Below are positions 37,247 through 47,323 of a stretch of 64,000 nt of DNA, piece by piece. The notes beneath the pieces were generated by a model. It saw only the letters and a list, made by a program, of their open reading frames with translations. It ran no database searches and was not told the DNA's origin. The translations under genes and the position numbers were made by a program. This DNA is from Enterobacter sp. RIT418 (GTDB taxonomy: Bacteria > Pseudomonadota > Gammaproteobacteria > Enterobacterales > Enterobacteriaceae). The DNA lies in contig NZ_QBJD02000020.1 in the NCBI RefSeq assembly GCF_003057745.1, forward strand, positions 1-64,000, in the 5' to 3' direction. How positions within the stretch are numbered: the stretch's first letter is position 1; each line of letters starts with the position of its first letter.

Positions 37247-40200
37247 TTCTTAAGTTCCTCTGATACTTTTTCTGTTGCTTTTCCTCCTAGCTCGGATCCT
37301 ACAGAACCACCTATATCTCCAGCCATTCCCGGAATATTGCTCGTTTTCATGCCTTCTCGAATGATATCGTTACGATTTACTTCAGCATATTTTATCCACG
37401 TAGGATCGTACTTAGGATTCCAGCCATTTGTTACCCATTTCCCTACTGCATTTGTAATCTTATCTACACCCCAAGTCATCCCCTTGCCGATACCATACCC
37501 AGTAGCAGAACCAATACCATTTGAAATTGCACCAGAAAGCGGATCTTTATTGTCAATCCAGTTACCCAACGCACCACCCGCCGCATTCCAGCCAACAGTA
37601 CCGACAATTCCGTTCCCCACACTGAATACGTTTACCCAACCAGCAATGGCGGCATTCGCTGGATCAATTGCGCCATCTGCCCAGTAACTGACCCCGGCAT
37701 TAGCACCAGCACCAAGCCCCCACATTACCTGAGCACCACCGGGCAATAACGCCACGCCACCGCTTGCCAGTGCCAGTCCGACGGCATCCCGTTCATTCAT
37801 TGCTTTCTGGCAGCTTGCTGAAGAGGGGGCGTCTGCACAGCTCGCCATATCAGTTCCGTGCTGTTGTAGCCACGCAACCTGTGCATCTTCACTCCCGGCC
37901 ATCAGGTTATTCTCAACCACCGTCTTCCCGGCCTGCGCCCCCGCAATAGCGCTTGCCGTGCCGTCTCCCGCTACGCCGCCCGCTATCCCTGCGGCAAGGG
38001 TTGCCAGTGCGCTGATGGTCTGCTTCTCCGTCTCATCAAGCTTGTCCAAATCCTTGTCATACAGCTGCAGAGCAATACTGCCCGCCAGCTCTCCGGCCAG
38101 CGCGCCCGCCGCGCCCGCGAGCGCGTCCTTGCCCTGCATCGCCGCCAGCACGGCGTTCGCCACCGCGTGGGCGGCGGCCTTTTCGGCCTCTTTACCTTTC
38201 TTCTCCAGCCCCATCCGGTGGCCGATAATCTCCGCCACGTACGGCGCGGCGGCTCCGGCCAGCGCGGCGGTCATGTCGCCGCCCGCCAGACCCTGCGCGG
38301 CCGCGGTGGCGGCCTGGATGGCGCGCTGCATGTTGCTGCCCGTGCCGTACTGCTCCATCGCCGTGCGTCCGGCCTGTTCGGCTATCTCCTGCGGGGTCGG
38401 GTTGCTCTTGCCCCCGGCCCTCAGCTTCTCCTCCGCGGCGCTGAGCGCGGCCGGGTCCTTCATGGCCTCCTGCTTCGCGATTTCCCCCTGCGTCTTAGCG
38501 ATATCCGCCACCTGCATGCCGATTTCCGCGATAAGCTGCGCCTCCTCCATCCTGCGCTGCTCCTTCTCCCTGTCGAAGATGGCGTCGATGCTGCCGTTGG
38601 CGTTTTCCGTGTCGCGGCTCAGGTCCGCCACGTCCTGCGTCTGGCTTGTGGTATCGCGAACCACCACCGTGCCGTTTTCAATGGCCGCGCGCGTGGTGCC
38701 CTCCGCGCTGCCGCTGCTGTCCGCCCCGACCAGCAGGTTGCTCGCCATGTTCCCGGCGAACTGCCCGGCGATGCTGCCGCCGGTGCTGATGCCCGCGCTC
38801 TGGTGCTGCACGTCGTATTCGGCGGCGTTATGGATGTCGGTCCAGCCGAGCGTGCCGGTGTCGAGACGGTTCCTGTCCGCGGCGGCGGTGGAGGCGATAA
38901 CCGCGCCGTCGAGCTGGGTGTGGTCGCCGACGGTGATGTCGAACCCGCCGGTGCCCGCGAAGATGCCGGTCTGCTCCTTCACGGAGGCATAGTCGCTGGT
39001 CATTTTATCGCGGCTGTAGCTGACGCTGGCGGAGCCGCTCATGGAGCCAATAATGTTGAAGCTGCCGCCCGCGCTGGCGTTCTGCTGTTTGCTGTCGTAG
39101 CTGTCGGTGTCCTGTTCGCTGGCGAGGGTCAGGTTACGCCCGATATCCGCCACCACGGTTTTGCCGCTGGCCTGCGCCCCGGCGAGGGTGGCGTCGCGTC
39201 CGCTGACGATGCTGAGCGTCTCTCCGGCGTTCAGCATGGATTCGGTGTGGGTGGTGCCGTTGCCGCGTTCCGTGCCCTTGCCGCCGTTGACGCTGGCGGA
39301 GACGCTGAAGCCAACGCCGCCGGAGCCGTAGCCGATGCCGACGCCCGCGCTGCCGCCGTGGCTTTCGTTTTTGCCGTCGAGCGTGGAGGTGTTGAGGGCG
39401 GAAATCAGGTTCACGTCGCGGCTGGCCTGTAGCCAGAGGTCGTTCTGCGCGTCAAGCTGGCTGCCGTGAACCAGCAGGTCGCCGTCGGTAGCCACCACGG
39501 TGAGGTTGTTCCCGGCGGTGAGGCTGCTGCCTCTGGCGGTGGTCTGGGTGCTGGTCTGGGTGGAGGTCGACGACTGGCTGCCGTAGGAGAGGCTGACGCC
39601 GACGGTGTCGTCGTTGCCCTTCTGGTTGCCGGTGGCCTGGTCGAGCAGGACGGACTGGGCGCCCTGTCCGATGGTCAGCGCGCCTTTCACCGCCTGCAGG
39701 GCGGCGAGGCGGTCGTTGCCGGTTTCACCGGCCTGCTTCAGGGTGCGGACGCTGCTGTCGAGCGCGCCGCCCGCAGCGCCGGAGAGCGCGAGGGTCAGGC
39801 CGGAGGTTTTTTGCTCGACGGTGTGGGTCTGGGTGCCGCTGTCGGCGGCGGCGGTGATGCTGACGTTTTTCCCGGCGAGCGTCATGTCCTGCCCGGCAAT
39901 CAGCTCGGAGCCGTGGACGCTCAGGGCGTTGCCCGCGCTCAGGGTAACGCTGCCGTTAACGGAGCCGAGGGTGCTGCCGAGATGGGTGGCGTCCTGCGCG
40001 GTGTCGGTAATTTTCAGGCTCTGCCTGCCGTAGCTGACGCCGATGCCGCCCGTGCCGGACAGGCCGGTTTTTTTCTCCTGGCGCCAGTGGAGTTCCTGCG
40101 AGGACTCTTCGGCGGTGGTCACCGACAGGTTATTCCCGGCGGCAAGCGCCACGTCCTGCGTGCCGATGACCTGGCTGCCGCTGACGGTGAGGTCCCGGCC

Positions 40201-43200
40201 GCTGACGATGGTCACGCTGTCGCCGCCCAGGCGGGAGGCGGTGGCGCGGTTGACCAGGGTCTCGTCGTGGGTCTCCAGCGATTTGCCCGAGAGCAGGCCG
40301 CTGCTCTGCTGCTTGCTGTGTTCGGTGAGGTGGTAGCCGCTCCGTCCGGCATTGATGGTGACGTCGTTGTCAGCCTGCACCATCAGCGCCTTCCCGGCGT
40401 CGAGCGCGGCGGCGGTGGCGATCAGGTTATTGCCCGCCGCGAGCGTGAGGTTGCCGCTGGCCGTGATGCTGCTGCCCGCATCCTCATGCCGGGTCAGGGT
40501 GCGCCAGGTGTCCTTGCCGAAGCGGCTGTCCTCGCTGTGGGTCAGCGTCTGCACGCCGAGGGTGATGTCGTGCCCGGCCTGCAGCAGGGCGTCCCCCTGG
40601 CTGTTGACCTGGGTGGCGTCCAGGCGAATGTCGTTGCGCGCGGCGAGCTGCAGCGTGCCGTTCTCGTTCTGCACGAACACCGTGGCCAGACGGTCGATGT
40701 ACTGGCCGTCGGCGTTGGTGGTGATCGTGCTGCGGCTGATGATGTCCCGCCCGGAGAGCTGTCCGCCGGTGTTGATGATGTCATCCCGAGCGGCGAGGCT
40801 GAGCGCCCCGGCGTCCATTCGCCCGGTGTTGCTGATGTTCTGCGCGGAAACCTGCGCGCGCTCGCGCCCGGCGAGGGTACCGCTGTTGGTCAGGTCGCCC
40901 GCCACGTCCAGCGCCATCTGGCGTCCGGCGAGCAGCGCGCCGCTGCCGTCAACGTCGCCGGGCTGCACGCGGGCATACACCTGCGGCACCAGCACCTCTT
41001 CGCGGCTGCCGTCCGGCAGGGTGACGGTCTGCGTCACCATCCACACCATGTCGGTGGTGAGCTGGGCCATCTGCTCCGGCGTCAGGGCGACGCCCGGCAC
41101 CAGGTTGTACTGGCGAGCAAAGGTGACGCCGTTGTCCATCAGCGCCTGATACTGAGCCTCGTCGCTGGCGTAATTCCCGAGGAAACGCTGCCCCGTCAGG
41201 GCCATAACCTGATCGCGGATCAGCTTCTGCTCGTAGTAGCCGTCGCCGAGGCGACGCAGGATCCGGTCCGGGTCGCGGGTCAGCTGGCTCATCATATAAT
41301 CCGAGCCGAGCCATTCGCGGTTGTTCGCGAAGCGCGGATCGGTCTCCACCAGGTAACCCGCGCTGCTTTCCGGGTGCACCACGTACAGGCTGCTGTCCGG
41401 CAGGCGGACGTCGGGGGTCTGCACCCGGATTTCACGCGGGGTTTCGCCGCTGGCGGTGACCGGAACGATAACGACCGGGGAGACGCTGCTGTCGCCGCGC
41501 GCGCTGTCCGGCCCGTTGATCTGAACGTCGTCCCGGGCGGTAATCACGGTGCCCGAGCCGGTCACGCTGGCGTTGCCCTGCCAGGCGAGAATGCCGAGGT
41601 CAATCGTCTCCGTCAGCGGGGCCGGTGCGTAGCTGCTCCGGTCCTTGCCCTGGGTCGTTTTGGTGCCGCCTATCTTTTTCTTCTTCTTTTTGGCGTACCA
41701 GCGGGTCTGGGTGCCGGTATCGGTGGTGATGCGCACGCCGGTGGTGGCTTCGTTATCAATCCGGTCTGCAAGCGCGCTGAGCGTGCCGCCTGCCACAATC
41801 TGGCTGTCGCGGTTGGTTATCTGTCCGGCGGTGATGGCCATGTTGCCGCCCGCGATAATCTGGCCCGGATCGCTGCGGGTGACCTTCGTCTCCTGCACCT
41901 TGCGGGTGTAGTCGTACTCGTAAAACTCCTTGCCGCCTTTCCCGTCCGGCGTCTGCGCGTCGTGGACGCCGTACTTATCCTTTTTGCTGAGATCGACCTC
42001 GCTCCAGTCGTAGCGCACGATGTCGCCCTGGTACGTCATCTCGTGACGCTTGCTGGTTTCGGTGGTGACGATTTTCGTGGTCAGGTGGTCGTTAATGTTG
42101 TTCAGCGTGGCGACGTCAAGCCGCAGGCTGCCGCCGGCCTCGATGCGCGCGCTGTGGTTGTCGATCAGCTGCGCCTGCCCGCTGGCCGTGTGGTTCTTAT
42201 CAAGCGTACCGCCGATCGCCATGTCGCCGTCGCTGTAAATCAGGCCGTGCTCCACGTTGGTCACGGTCTGCGCCCCGATGTCCAGCCGCGACCGCGCGGC
42301 GATGACCGGTGCCTTTTTGCCGTTGCCGGAATTATTCAGCGTGCCGGTGGCGATGGCGACGTGGTCGCCGTAGATGCGCCCGGAAGGGGCGTTGGTGAGC
42401 GAGCCGCTCTCAATCCAGGTGAGGCCGCCGTCGAGCAGGCCTTTGTTGGTTACGGCGTTCTTGATCGCAAGATGGTTTTCACCGGCGCTGATCTCGCCGT
42501 CAGCGTTGTTGGTCAGCTTGTTCGCCGCGAGCGTCAGCGTGCCGCCCGCCTGAATCTGCGCGTTATTGCTCACCGCCTTGGCAACGCTGATGTCGGCGTT
42601 GCCGACCGCGATGATCCGCCCGCTGTTGGTGAACGCCTGAGCAAGAGTCAGAGCGAGATCGCCCAGAGAGAGGATTTCGCCGTCGCCGCTGAGGTCGCGG
42701 GCGGTGAGGCTCACGCCTTCATCGGCGATCAGCGTGCCGCCGGTATTGGTAACGCTGAGCGTTTTTCCGCCGCTGACGTCCAGCTGCCGTTCGGCGGAGA
42801 GCAGGCCGAGGGCGTTATTGAGCGCGGTGGTCACGTTGAGGGCAAGCTGTCGGCCAGCCCGCATGGCTCCGTCCGCGTTGCTAACGGTCTGGCTGACGAT
42901 GCTGACGGTATCGCCCTCAATGCCCCGATCTTCACCGGAGGTGGCGTCGTTCAGCAGCGACTGCGCGGTGACGGACAGCGTGCCGCCGCTGCGCATCAGG
43001 CCCGCGGTGTTGTCCGTCAGTCCGGCGGCAATCAGGATATCGCCCGGAGAGAGCAGCTCGCCGTCCTGGTTGAGCAGGGCGGTGGCCTGAACGTCGATCG
43101 CGCCGCCCGCTATGCTGCCGCGGCGGTTGTCCAGCTCGCTGACGCGAAGCGCGGCCTGCCCGGCGGCCTGAATCGCGCCGTTCTGGTTGTTGAGCGCCTG

Positions 43201-45393
43201 GCCCTGCGTGTCGATGCTGACGTCGCCGCCGCCCGCGATGAGGCCCTGCGCGTTATTCAGCTCGCCGCTGTGGAGCGTCAGGCTGCCGCCGCTGAAAATC
43301 CCCCCGCGCTCGCTGCCCTGCTGGTTGATGAGCGTTTGCCCCTGCGTGTCGAGCGTGAGGGCGGCGTTTGTCTGGATCAGGCCGTCGGTGTTGTCGAAGG
43401 CGGCGCTTTTCCCGGTCAGCGCGCCGGCGGCGGCGAGGGTGCCCTGCCGGTTGTTGACCTGCGCGGCGCGGAAGGTCAGGCCGCCGTTCTGCGCAATAAT
43501 CTGCCCGTCCTGGTTATCCAGCCCGCCCCGCAGGGTGAGCGACATTGCGTCGTCGCCGAGCTGCAGCATTGTCCCACTGCGGTGCGACAGGCTGTCGGCA
43601 TCGACGGTCAGCCGCTGTGCCTGGGTAACGCTGTCGTCCATCTGCAGCTGGCCCGCGCGTAACGTCAGGCTGCCGCTGCTGAACAGGTCGCCGCCGTTGC
43701 CCTGTACGCTGCTGGCGGAAACGGTGAACTGCTCGCCGCCGTGCAGCAGCTGGCCGCGCGTGTTGTTCAGGGTTGCCGTGTCGATGGTGAACCGCTTTGC
43801 GTTGCTGCTGATGGCGCCGTCCTGGTTATCCAGCCCGTCCCGCAGGGCGAGCGTCATGTCGCTCGTGCCTGTCTGCACCAGCTGGCCCCCGGCGTTGAGC
43901 AGGCGGCTGGCATCAAGAGTGAGCGTCTCGCCGCCGAGCGCGCCTCCGCGGTTGTCCACCGTGGCGGCCTGCTGTACCGCCAGCGTCTGCCGCGCGCTGA
44001 CGGTAGCCTGCGCGGTGGTGACGTCCTTGCCCTTTGCGTTCAGGGTGACGTTGCGCCCGGCGGTCCGGCTGCCGTGCAGATCGAGGCTGCTGCCGGTCAG
44101 GCGCGCGTCGCCCGCCGCCTGGTGCTGCCCCTGCAGGCTCAGCAGGCCGCGGCTGGTGACGGTCAGGTCCCCGCTGTCAGCAACGCTGCCGTCAGCGTTG
44201 AGTCCGGCCGCCAGCACGCTTTGCGAGGTGCCGTTAACGCGGTCTGCTTCAACCTTCACGCTGCCCGCCCCGGCCAGAAAACCGTCGTGGTGCAGCGCGC
44301 CCGCAGCCGTTACCGTGGCGTTGCCGCCTGCGTAAACCGTGCCGCTGCTGTTAAGGCTCTCGTTCGTGGTGAGGCGGATATCCTGCCGGGCGGTGATGTT
44401 GCCGCTGTTTTCAATGCGTCCGTCGGCGGAGAGGGTGACCGTCCCGGCTTCCGCGCCGATATTGCCCGCGTTGCGTACCCCGACGCCTTTTTCCGTGCCG
44501 AGCAGGCGGATTTTTCCGGCGTACATGCCGCCAACCTGCGCGACGTCCAGCGCCAGTACGGGTTTTGCCGAACCGCCACCCGCGAGGGCCGTGACCTTTT
44601 CATGGTCCGCATCCACCGCGTTGCGCCCGGTGGTGACGCGCAGATCCTGCGCGTGGATGGCGGCGTTCACCTGTACCGCCCGGGCGATGATGTCGGTGTG
44701 CTCCTGCCGGGAGGAATCCAGCCCGCTGCCGTTAACGATAATGTCACCGCGCTCCACCTGATACCCGGTTATCCGGCCGTCCTGCATCTGCGCGGTGCCT
44801 GTGGTCAGCGTGGCGCGCCCGGCGTTGATAAAGCCGCAGCCGTCGCAGGTGATGCCGGACGGGCTGGCGATGACCACGTCGGCCTTCTGTCCGGCCACCT
44901 CAATGTAGCCGTTGAGCTGGCTCGGGTTGCGCGCGTTCACCTCGTTGAGGATGACCTTCGCCTCGCCTTTTGCCAGCCACGGGTTGGCGGTCACCATGCC
45001 GCCGATCTGGGTTGAGGTGTTTTTATGCGAGTTGTTGAGGATCACCCCATCCCGGCCCACGTCGAACTGGCTGTAGGTATTGCGGGAGACGCCGCCTGCC
45101 GACGGGGTCTGGATATTCACCTGCGTCGTACCGTTCGCGCTGCTGATGACGGTGGGCTGTTGCTTCGCGGGCGCGGAGGCGTCCGCCACGATGCCCGCGG
45201 CCTGTACCGCTATCGCGCCGGAGGCCAGCCACAGGGCGAGGCTGAGCGCCCCGACGCGGCAGACAAGGCGCTGAAGGCTGCGTCCGATCCCGGAAGAGGG
45301 CGAGGTGCCCGAGCAGCCCCGGGCAAGCTCGGAGACGACCATCAGCATGCCGCGGGCTTTGTTAAAGACGATACGGTACAGGCGTTTGTTCAT
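37243..45393 (-). CDS. cdiA: CdiA, contact-dependent inhibition toxin (filamentous haemagglutinin type)
   Basis: 2716 residues with AAGGAT 6 bp before the ATG. Order: extended signal region MNKRLYRIVFNKARGMLMVV and hydrophobic signal to about 66; TPS secretion domain (about 75-330, with NPSQLNGYIEVAGQKADVV); FHA repeats; a non-repetitive, Tyr-rich central segment (about 1335-1475) where receptor-binding/YP domains lie in known CdiA; further FHA repeats; pre-toxin domain and VENN at 2493-2496; then a 220-residue tail. The tail is Gly/Ala-rich with GTVGWNAAGGA and ends SEELKK. It shows no nuclease motif I recognise. Secreted through CdiB, carried on the cell surface and delivered into neighbouring bacteria. 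Confidence 0.92.
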   Translation of the reverse strand: MNKRLYRIVFNKARGMLMVVSELARGCSGTSPSSGIGRSLQRLVCRVGALSLALWLASGAIAVQAAGIVADASAPAKQQPTVISSANGTTQVNIQTPSAGGVSRNTYSQFDVGRDGVILNNSHKNTSTQIGGMVTANPWLAKGEAKVILNEVNARNPSQLNGYIEVAGQKADVVIASPSGITCDGCGFINAGRATLTTGTAQMQDGRITGYQVERGDIIVNGSGLDSSRQEHTDIIARAVQVNAAIHAQDLRVTTGRNAVDADHEKVTALAGGGSAKPVLALDVAQVGGMYAGKIRLLGTEKGVGVRNAGNIGAEAGTVTLSADGRIENSGNITARQDIRLTTNESLNSSGTVYAGGNATVTAAGALHHDGFLAGAGSVKVEADRVNGTSQSVLAAGLNADGSVADSGDLTVTSRGLLSLQGQHQAAGDARLTGSSLDLHGSRTAGRNVTLNAKGKDVTTAQATVSARQTLAVQQAATVDNRGGALGGETLTLDASRLLNAGGQLVQTGTSDMTLALRDGLDNQDGAISSNAKRFTIDTATLNNTRGQLLHGGEQFTVSASSVQGNGGDLFSSGSLTLRAGQLQMDDSVTQAQRLTVDADSLSHRSGTMLQLGDDAMSLTLRGGLDNQDGQIIAQNGGLTFRAAQVNNRQGTLAAAGALTGKSAAFDNTDGLIQTNAALTLDTQGQTLINQQGSERGGIFSGGSLTLHSGELNNAQGLIAGGGDVSIDTQGQALNNQNGAIQAAGQAALRVSELDNRRGSIAGGAIDVQATALLNQDGELLSPGDILIAAGLTDNTAGLMRSGGTLSVTAQSLLNDATSGEDRGIEGDTVSIVSQTVSNADGAMRAGRQLALNVTTALNNALGLLSAERQLDVSGGKTLSVTNTGGTLIADEGVSLTARDLSGDGEILSLGDLALTLAQAFTNSGRIIAVGNADISVAKAVSNNAQIQAGGTLTLAANKLTNNADGEISAGENHLAIKNAVTNKGLLDGGLTWIESGSLTNAPSGRIYGDHVAIATGTLNNSGNGKKAPVIAARSRLDIGAQTVTNVEHGLIYSDGDMAIGGTLDKNHTASGQAQLIDNHSARIEAGGSLRLDVATLNNINDHLTTKIVTTETSKRHEMTYQGDIVRYDWSEVDLSKKDKYGVHDAQTPDGKGGKEFYEYDYTRKVQETKVTRSDPGQIIAGGNMAITAGQITNRDSQIVAGGTLSALADRIDNEATTGVRITTDTGTQTRWYAKKKKKKIGGTKTTQGKDRSSYAPAPLTETIDLGILAWQGNASVTGSGTVITARDDVQINGPDSARGDSSVSPVVIVPVTASGETPREIRVQTPDVRLPDSSLYVVHPESSAGYLVETDPRFANNREWLGSDYMMSQLTRDPDRILRRLGDGYYEQKLIRDQVMALTGQRFLGNYASDEAQYQALMDNGVTFARQYNLVPGVALTPEQMAQLTTDMVWMVTQTVTLPDGSREEVLVPQVYARVQPGDVDGSGALLAGRQMALDVAGDLTNSGTLAGRERAQVSAQNISNTGRMDAGALSLAARDDIINTGGQLSGRDIISRSTITTNADGQYIDRLATVFVQNENGTLQLAARNDIRLDATQVNSQGDALLQAGHDITLGVQTLTHSEDSRFGKDTWRTLTRHEDAGSSITASGNLTLAAGNNLIATAAALDAGKALMVQADNDVTINAGRSGYHLTEHSKQQSSGLLSGKSLETHDETLVNRATASRLGGDSVTIVSGRDLTVSGSQVIGTQDVALAAGNNLSVTTAEESSQELHWRQEKKTGLSGTGGIGVSYGRQSLKITDTAQDATHLGSTLGSVNGSVTLSAGNALSVHGSELIAGQDMTLAGKNVSITAAADSGTQTHTVEQKTSGLTLALSGAAGGALDSSVRTLKQAGETGNDRLAALQAVKGALTIGQGAQSVLLDQATGNQKGNDDTVGVSLSYGSQSSTSTQTSTQTTARGSSLTAGNNLTVVATDGDLLVHGSQLDAQNDLWLQASRDVNLISALNTSTLDGKNESHGGSAGVGIGYGSGGVGFSVSASVNGGKGTERGNGTTHTESMLNAGETLSIVSGRDATLAGAQASGKTVVADIGRNLTLASEQDTDSYDSKQQNASAGGSFNIIGSMSGSASVSYSRDKMTSDYASVKEQTGIFAGTGGFDITVGDHTQLDGAVIASTAAADRNRLDTGTLGWTDIHNAAEYDVQHQSAGISTGGSIAGQFAGNMASNLLVGADSSGSAEGTTRAAIENGTVVVRDTTSQTQDVADLSRDTENANGSIDAIFDREKEQRRMEEAQLIAEIGMQVADIAKTQGEIAKQEAMKDPAALSAAEEKLRAGGKSNPTPQEIAEQAGRTAMEQYGTGSNMQRAIQAATAAAQGLAGGDMTAALAGAAAPYVAEIIGHRMGLEKKGKEAEKAAAHAVANAVLAAMQGKDALAGAAGALAGELAGSIALQLYDKDLDKLDETEKQTISALATLAAGIAGGVAGDGTASAIAGAQAGKTVVENNLMAGSEDAQVAWLQQHGTDMASCADAPSSASCQKAMNERDAVGLALASGGVALLPGGAQVMWGLGAGANAGVSYWADGAIDPANAAIAGWVNVFSVGNGIVGTVGWNAAGGALGNWIDNKDPLSGAISNGIGSATGYGIGKGMTWGVDKITNAVGKWVTNGWNPKYDPTWIKYAEVNRNDIIREGMKTSNIPGMAGDIGGSVGSELGGKATEKVSEELKK
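37853..38510. repeat. 658-bp direct repeat, copy in cdiA
   Basis: Partner of 36064-36721. It spans cdiA codons for the pre-toxin domain up to the first residues after VENN. The same direction and high identity make it a substrate for homologous recombination. Confidence 0.9.
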
Positions 45394-45463
45394 GGTAAAT
45401 CCTTTTATTTTTTGTCCGTGCGGTGGGCAATGGGCTGAGCCGTCAATTCCCCCTCGCGCACGA

Positions 45464-47149
45464 TCAGAAATCCATATTCAGGTTGAAGCCGAAGGTTGCC
45501 GGGCTGGTTTTAAAGCCGTCGGGGCGGGAGAAGGGCACGCCCGCGAAGGCGTCATATCCCACTTTCCAGAGCGCACCGCGCAGGCCCGCGGCGCCACCGG
45601 CCAGGTGGGCGCCCGTGAGGTATTCCGTCCCTTTGCCTGCGACCTCGCCGTAGTCTGCCGCCAGGTAGAGCTCGGTTCCGGCAAGCGGGGTCTGCCAGGA
45701 GAGATCGTTGCGCACCAGCCAGCCGCGATCGGCGTTAAGCGTGCGTTCGCCGTCAAAGCCGCGCACCGTCCAGCGCCCGCCGATGGAGAACTGATCCTGC
45801 GAGGTGAGCGGCGTGTTGCTGGTCTGACGCTGCCATGCCACGTCGTAGCGCAAGCGCTGCGTACTCAGCTCAAACGGCAGGCTCAGGCGCGCGTTGGTGC
45901 GAAGAATGCGGCCTAGCGCGGTGGCTTCTTCGAACGTCTCTTCAGGGGCTGGCTGTGCGCCAAACCACCGCGTGCCGCGCTGGTAGCTGATGCCCGCATC
46001 GAGCGTGGCGGGGCCGATATAGTGGCGATGCTGAAGCCCGGCCTTCCAGGAGGAGACGTGGCGGCGCTGCACCTCCACCTCGGTGTCGTCGATGTAGTTT
46101 TTCGTTATCCGGCTCTCTACGTCCCAGGTGAAGGTGGTTTTCTGCGCGCTGCTGCGGTGCAGCACCCGGCTGGCCTGCGCCACCAGGCTCTGGCTTTTAC
46201 CGCTGTAGCGAATGTCGCCGTTAAGGCCAGCCACTGTCTGGTGGTAGTGGTAATCGCTGCCGGTGAAGGAAAATGCCCACCAGCCCACGGGAACGGACCA
46301 GTGGGCGCTCAGGTTCTGGTTGCCTTTTTCCGGCCCGGTTTGAAGGTCATGGTTAATGGAGAACCAGAAGAGATCGCTCAGCGCCAGCGGGTTATCCAGC
46401 GAAAGCGTCATTCCGCCCTGATAGCGGCCCGTGGACGAGGTGCCGCTATCATCAAGCGACAGGCCAAGCCGCCAGAACTTGCCTTGCTGGCGGGTAATCA
46501 CGATATCGCTCTCGCCCGGACGTTCAGCCGGAACGATATCCATCTCGACCTTCACGGTGGGCAGGCGCTGAAGGTTCTCCAGGCCCTGCTCGATATCCCG
46601 CAAATCTAATAGGTTGCCGTCGTGCGCCGGGAAGGCGCTGTACAGCCACAGCCAGCGGCTGCTGTCGTCGGTTAACCTGACGTGGCGGATCTTCCCCGGA
46701 ATAACGGCCAGCGCCAAATGCCCGCTTTTTAAATCCTGCGCGGGAGCCAGCACGCGCGCCGTCGTCCAGCCGTGGGAGATCAGCCGGTTTTGCAGCAGGC
46801 TCATGACGCGGTTGATACCTTTCGCGCCAAGGCATTTCCCCACGGCCTGATTGGCCATGCGCTGTAGCGGCACCCAGTGCGGAAGCGCGTCCTGTCCCGT
46901 CAGCGTGACGTCACGGATCGTGAAGCAGGGCGTTTCGGCCGCAAACTCCCCGCTATCGTCAGTTTTTGCCGGAGAGGGCAGCCGAACGTCGGGCGCTGGA
47001 GGCGTCAGCTGGGCCTCCAGCGCCTGCTGGCGCTGCTGTTGCAGGATAAATTGCTCGTCGCCCGGCGCGGCGGCGGCGGCCGAAGAGAGGCAGAGAAAAA
47101 CGCAGCTAAACGAAAAGCGCGTGAGGGGCGCTAAGAATCGAAATTCCAT
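45464..47149 (-). CDS. cdiB: CdiB, two-partner secretion outer-membrane transporter
   Basis: 561 residues. A signal peptide ends near SSAAAAA; a helix/linker with [12 protein letters not shown] follows. POTRA domains (about 70-215) have the typical [11 protein letters not shown] and [17 protein letters not shown]. The FhaC-type barrel has the conserved VRGF (in WTVRGFDGE) and a C-terminal Phe. It exports CdiA by recognising its TPS domain. It lies 70 bp upstream of cdiA and 175 bp after fdhE. Confidence 0.93.
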   Translation of the reverse strand: MEFRFLAPLTRFSFSCVFLCLSSAAAAAPGDEQFILQQQRQQALEAQLTPPAPDVRLPSPAKTDDSGEFAAETPCFTIRDVTLTGQDALPHWVPLQRMANQAVGKCLGAKGINRVMSLLQNRLISHGWTTARVLAPAQDLKSGHLALAVIPGKIRHVRLTDDSSRWLWLYSAFPAHDGNLLDLRDIEQGLENLQRLPTVKVEMDIVPAERPGESDIVITRQQGKFWRLGLSLDDSGTSSTGRYQGGMTLSLDNPLALSDLFWFSINHDLQTGPEKGNQNLSAHWSVPVGWWAFSFTGSDYHYHQTVAGLNGDIRYSGKSQSLVAQASRVLHRSSAQKTTFTWDVESRITKNYIDDTEVEVQRRHVSSWKAGLQHRHYIGPATLDAGISYQRGTRWFGAQPAPEETFEEATALGRILRTNARLSLPFELSTQRLRYDVAWQRQTSNTPLTSQDQFSIGGRWTVRGFDGERTLNADRGWLVRNDLSWQTPLAGTELYLAADYGEVAGKGTEYLTGAHLAGGAAGLRGALWKVGYDAFAGVPFSRPDGFKTSPATFGFNLNMDF

Positions 47150-47290
47150 TTCGACATATTCCCTTGCAGTTTGTCATGTTTTGTTAAGGCGGGAATAGTG
47201 GCGAAGAAAGGTCGATTTATCTACGTGAGGAGGGGTAAACGAAATCCGAAAATGGAGCGAAACGGCTGGGAATTAGTGCGGAAACGGAAC

Positions 47291-47314
47291 GTGGCTCGCA
47301 AAAGTACGAGCCAC
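47291..47314. terminator. Hairpin after fdhE, before cdiB
   Basis: GTGGCTCG (47291-47298) pairs with CGAGCCAC (47307-47314). It is 9 bp after the fdhE stop, with only a short T-containing tail on the minus strand. It probably separates the fdo transcript from cdiB, whose promoter must lie in 47150-47290. Confidence 0.6.
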
Positions 47315-47323
47315 TACAGGAGA

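Noticed and set aside
39466-43662. 1398-codon open frame on the plus strand opposite cdiA
   Set aside because: It is a mirror of GC-rich, repetitive FHA coding sequence. It has no recognisable domain or ribosome site, and the cdiA frame has all expected domains.
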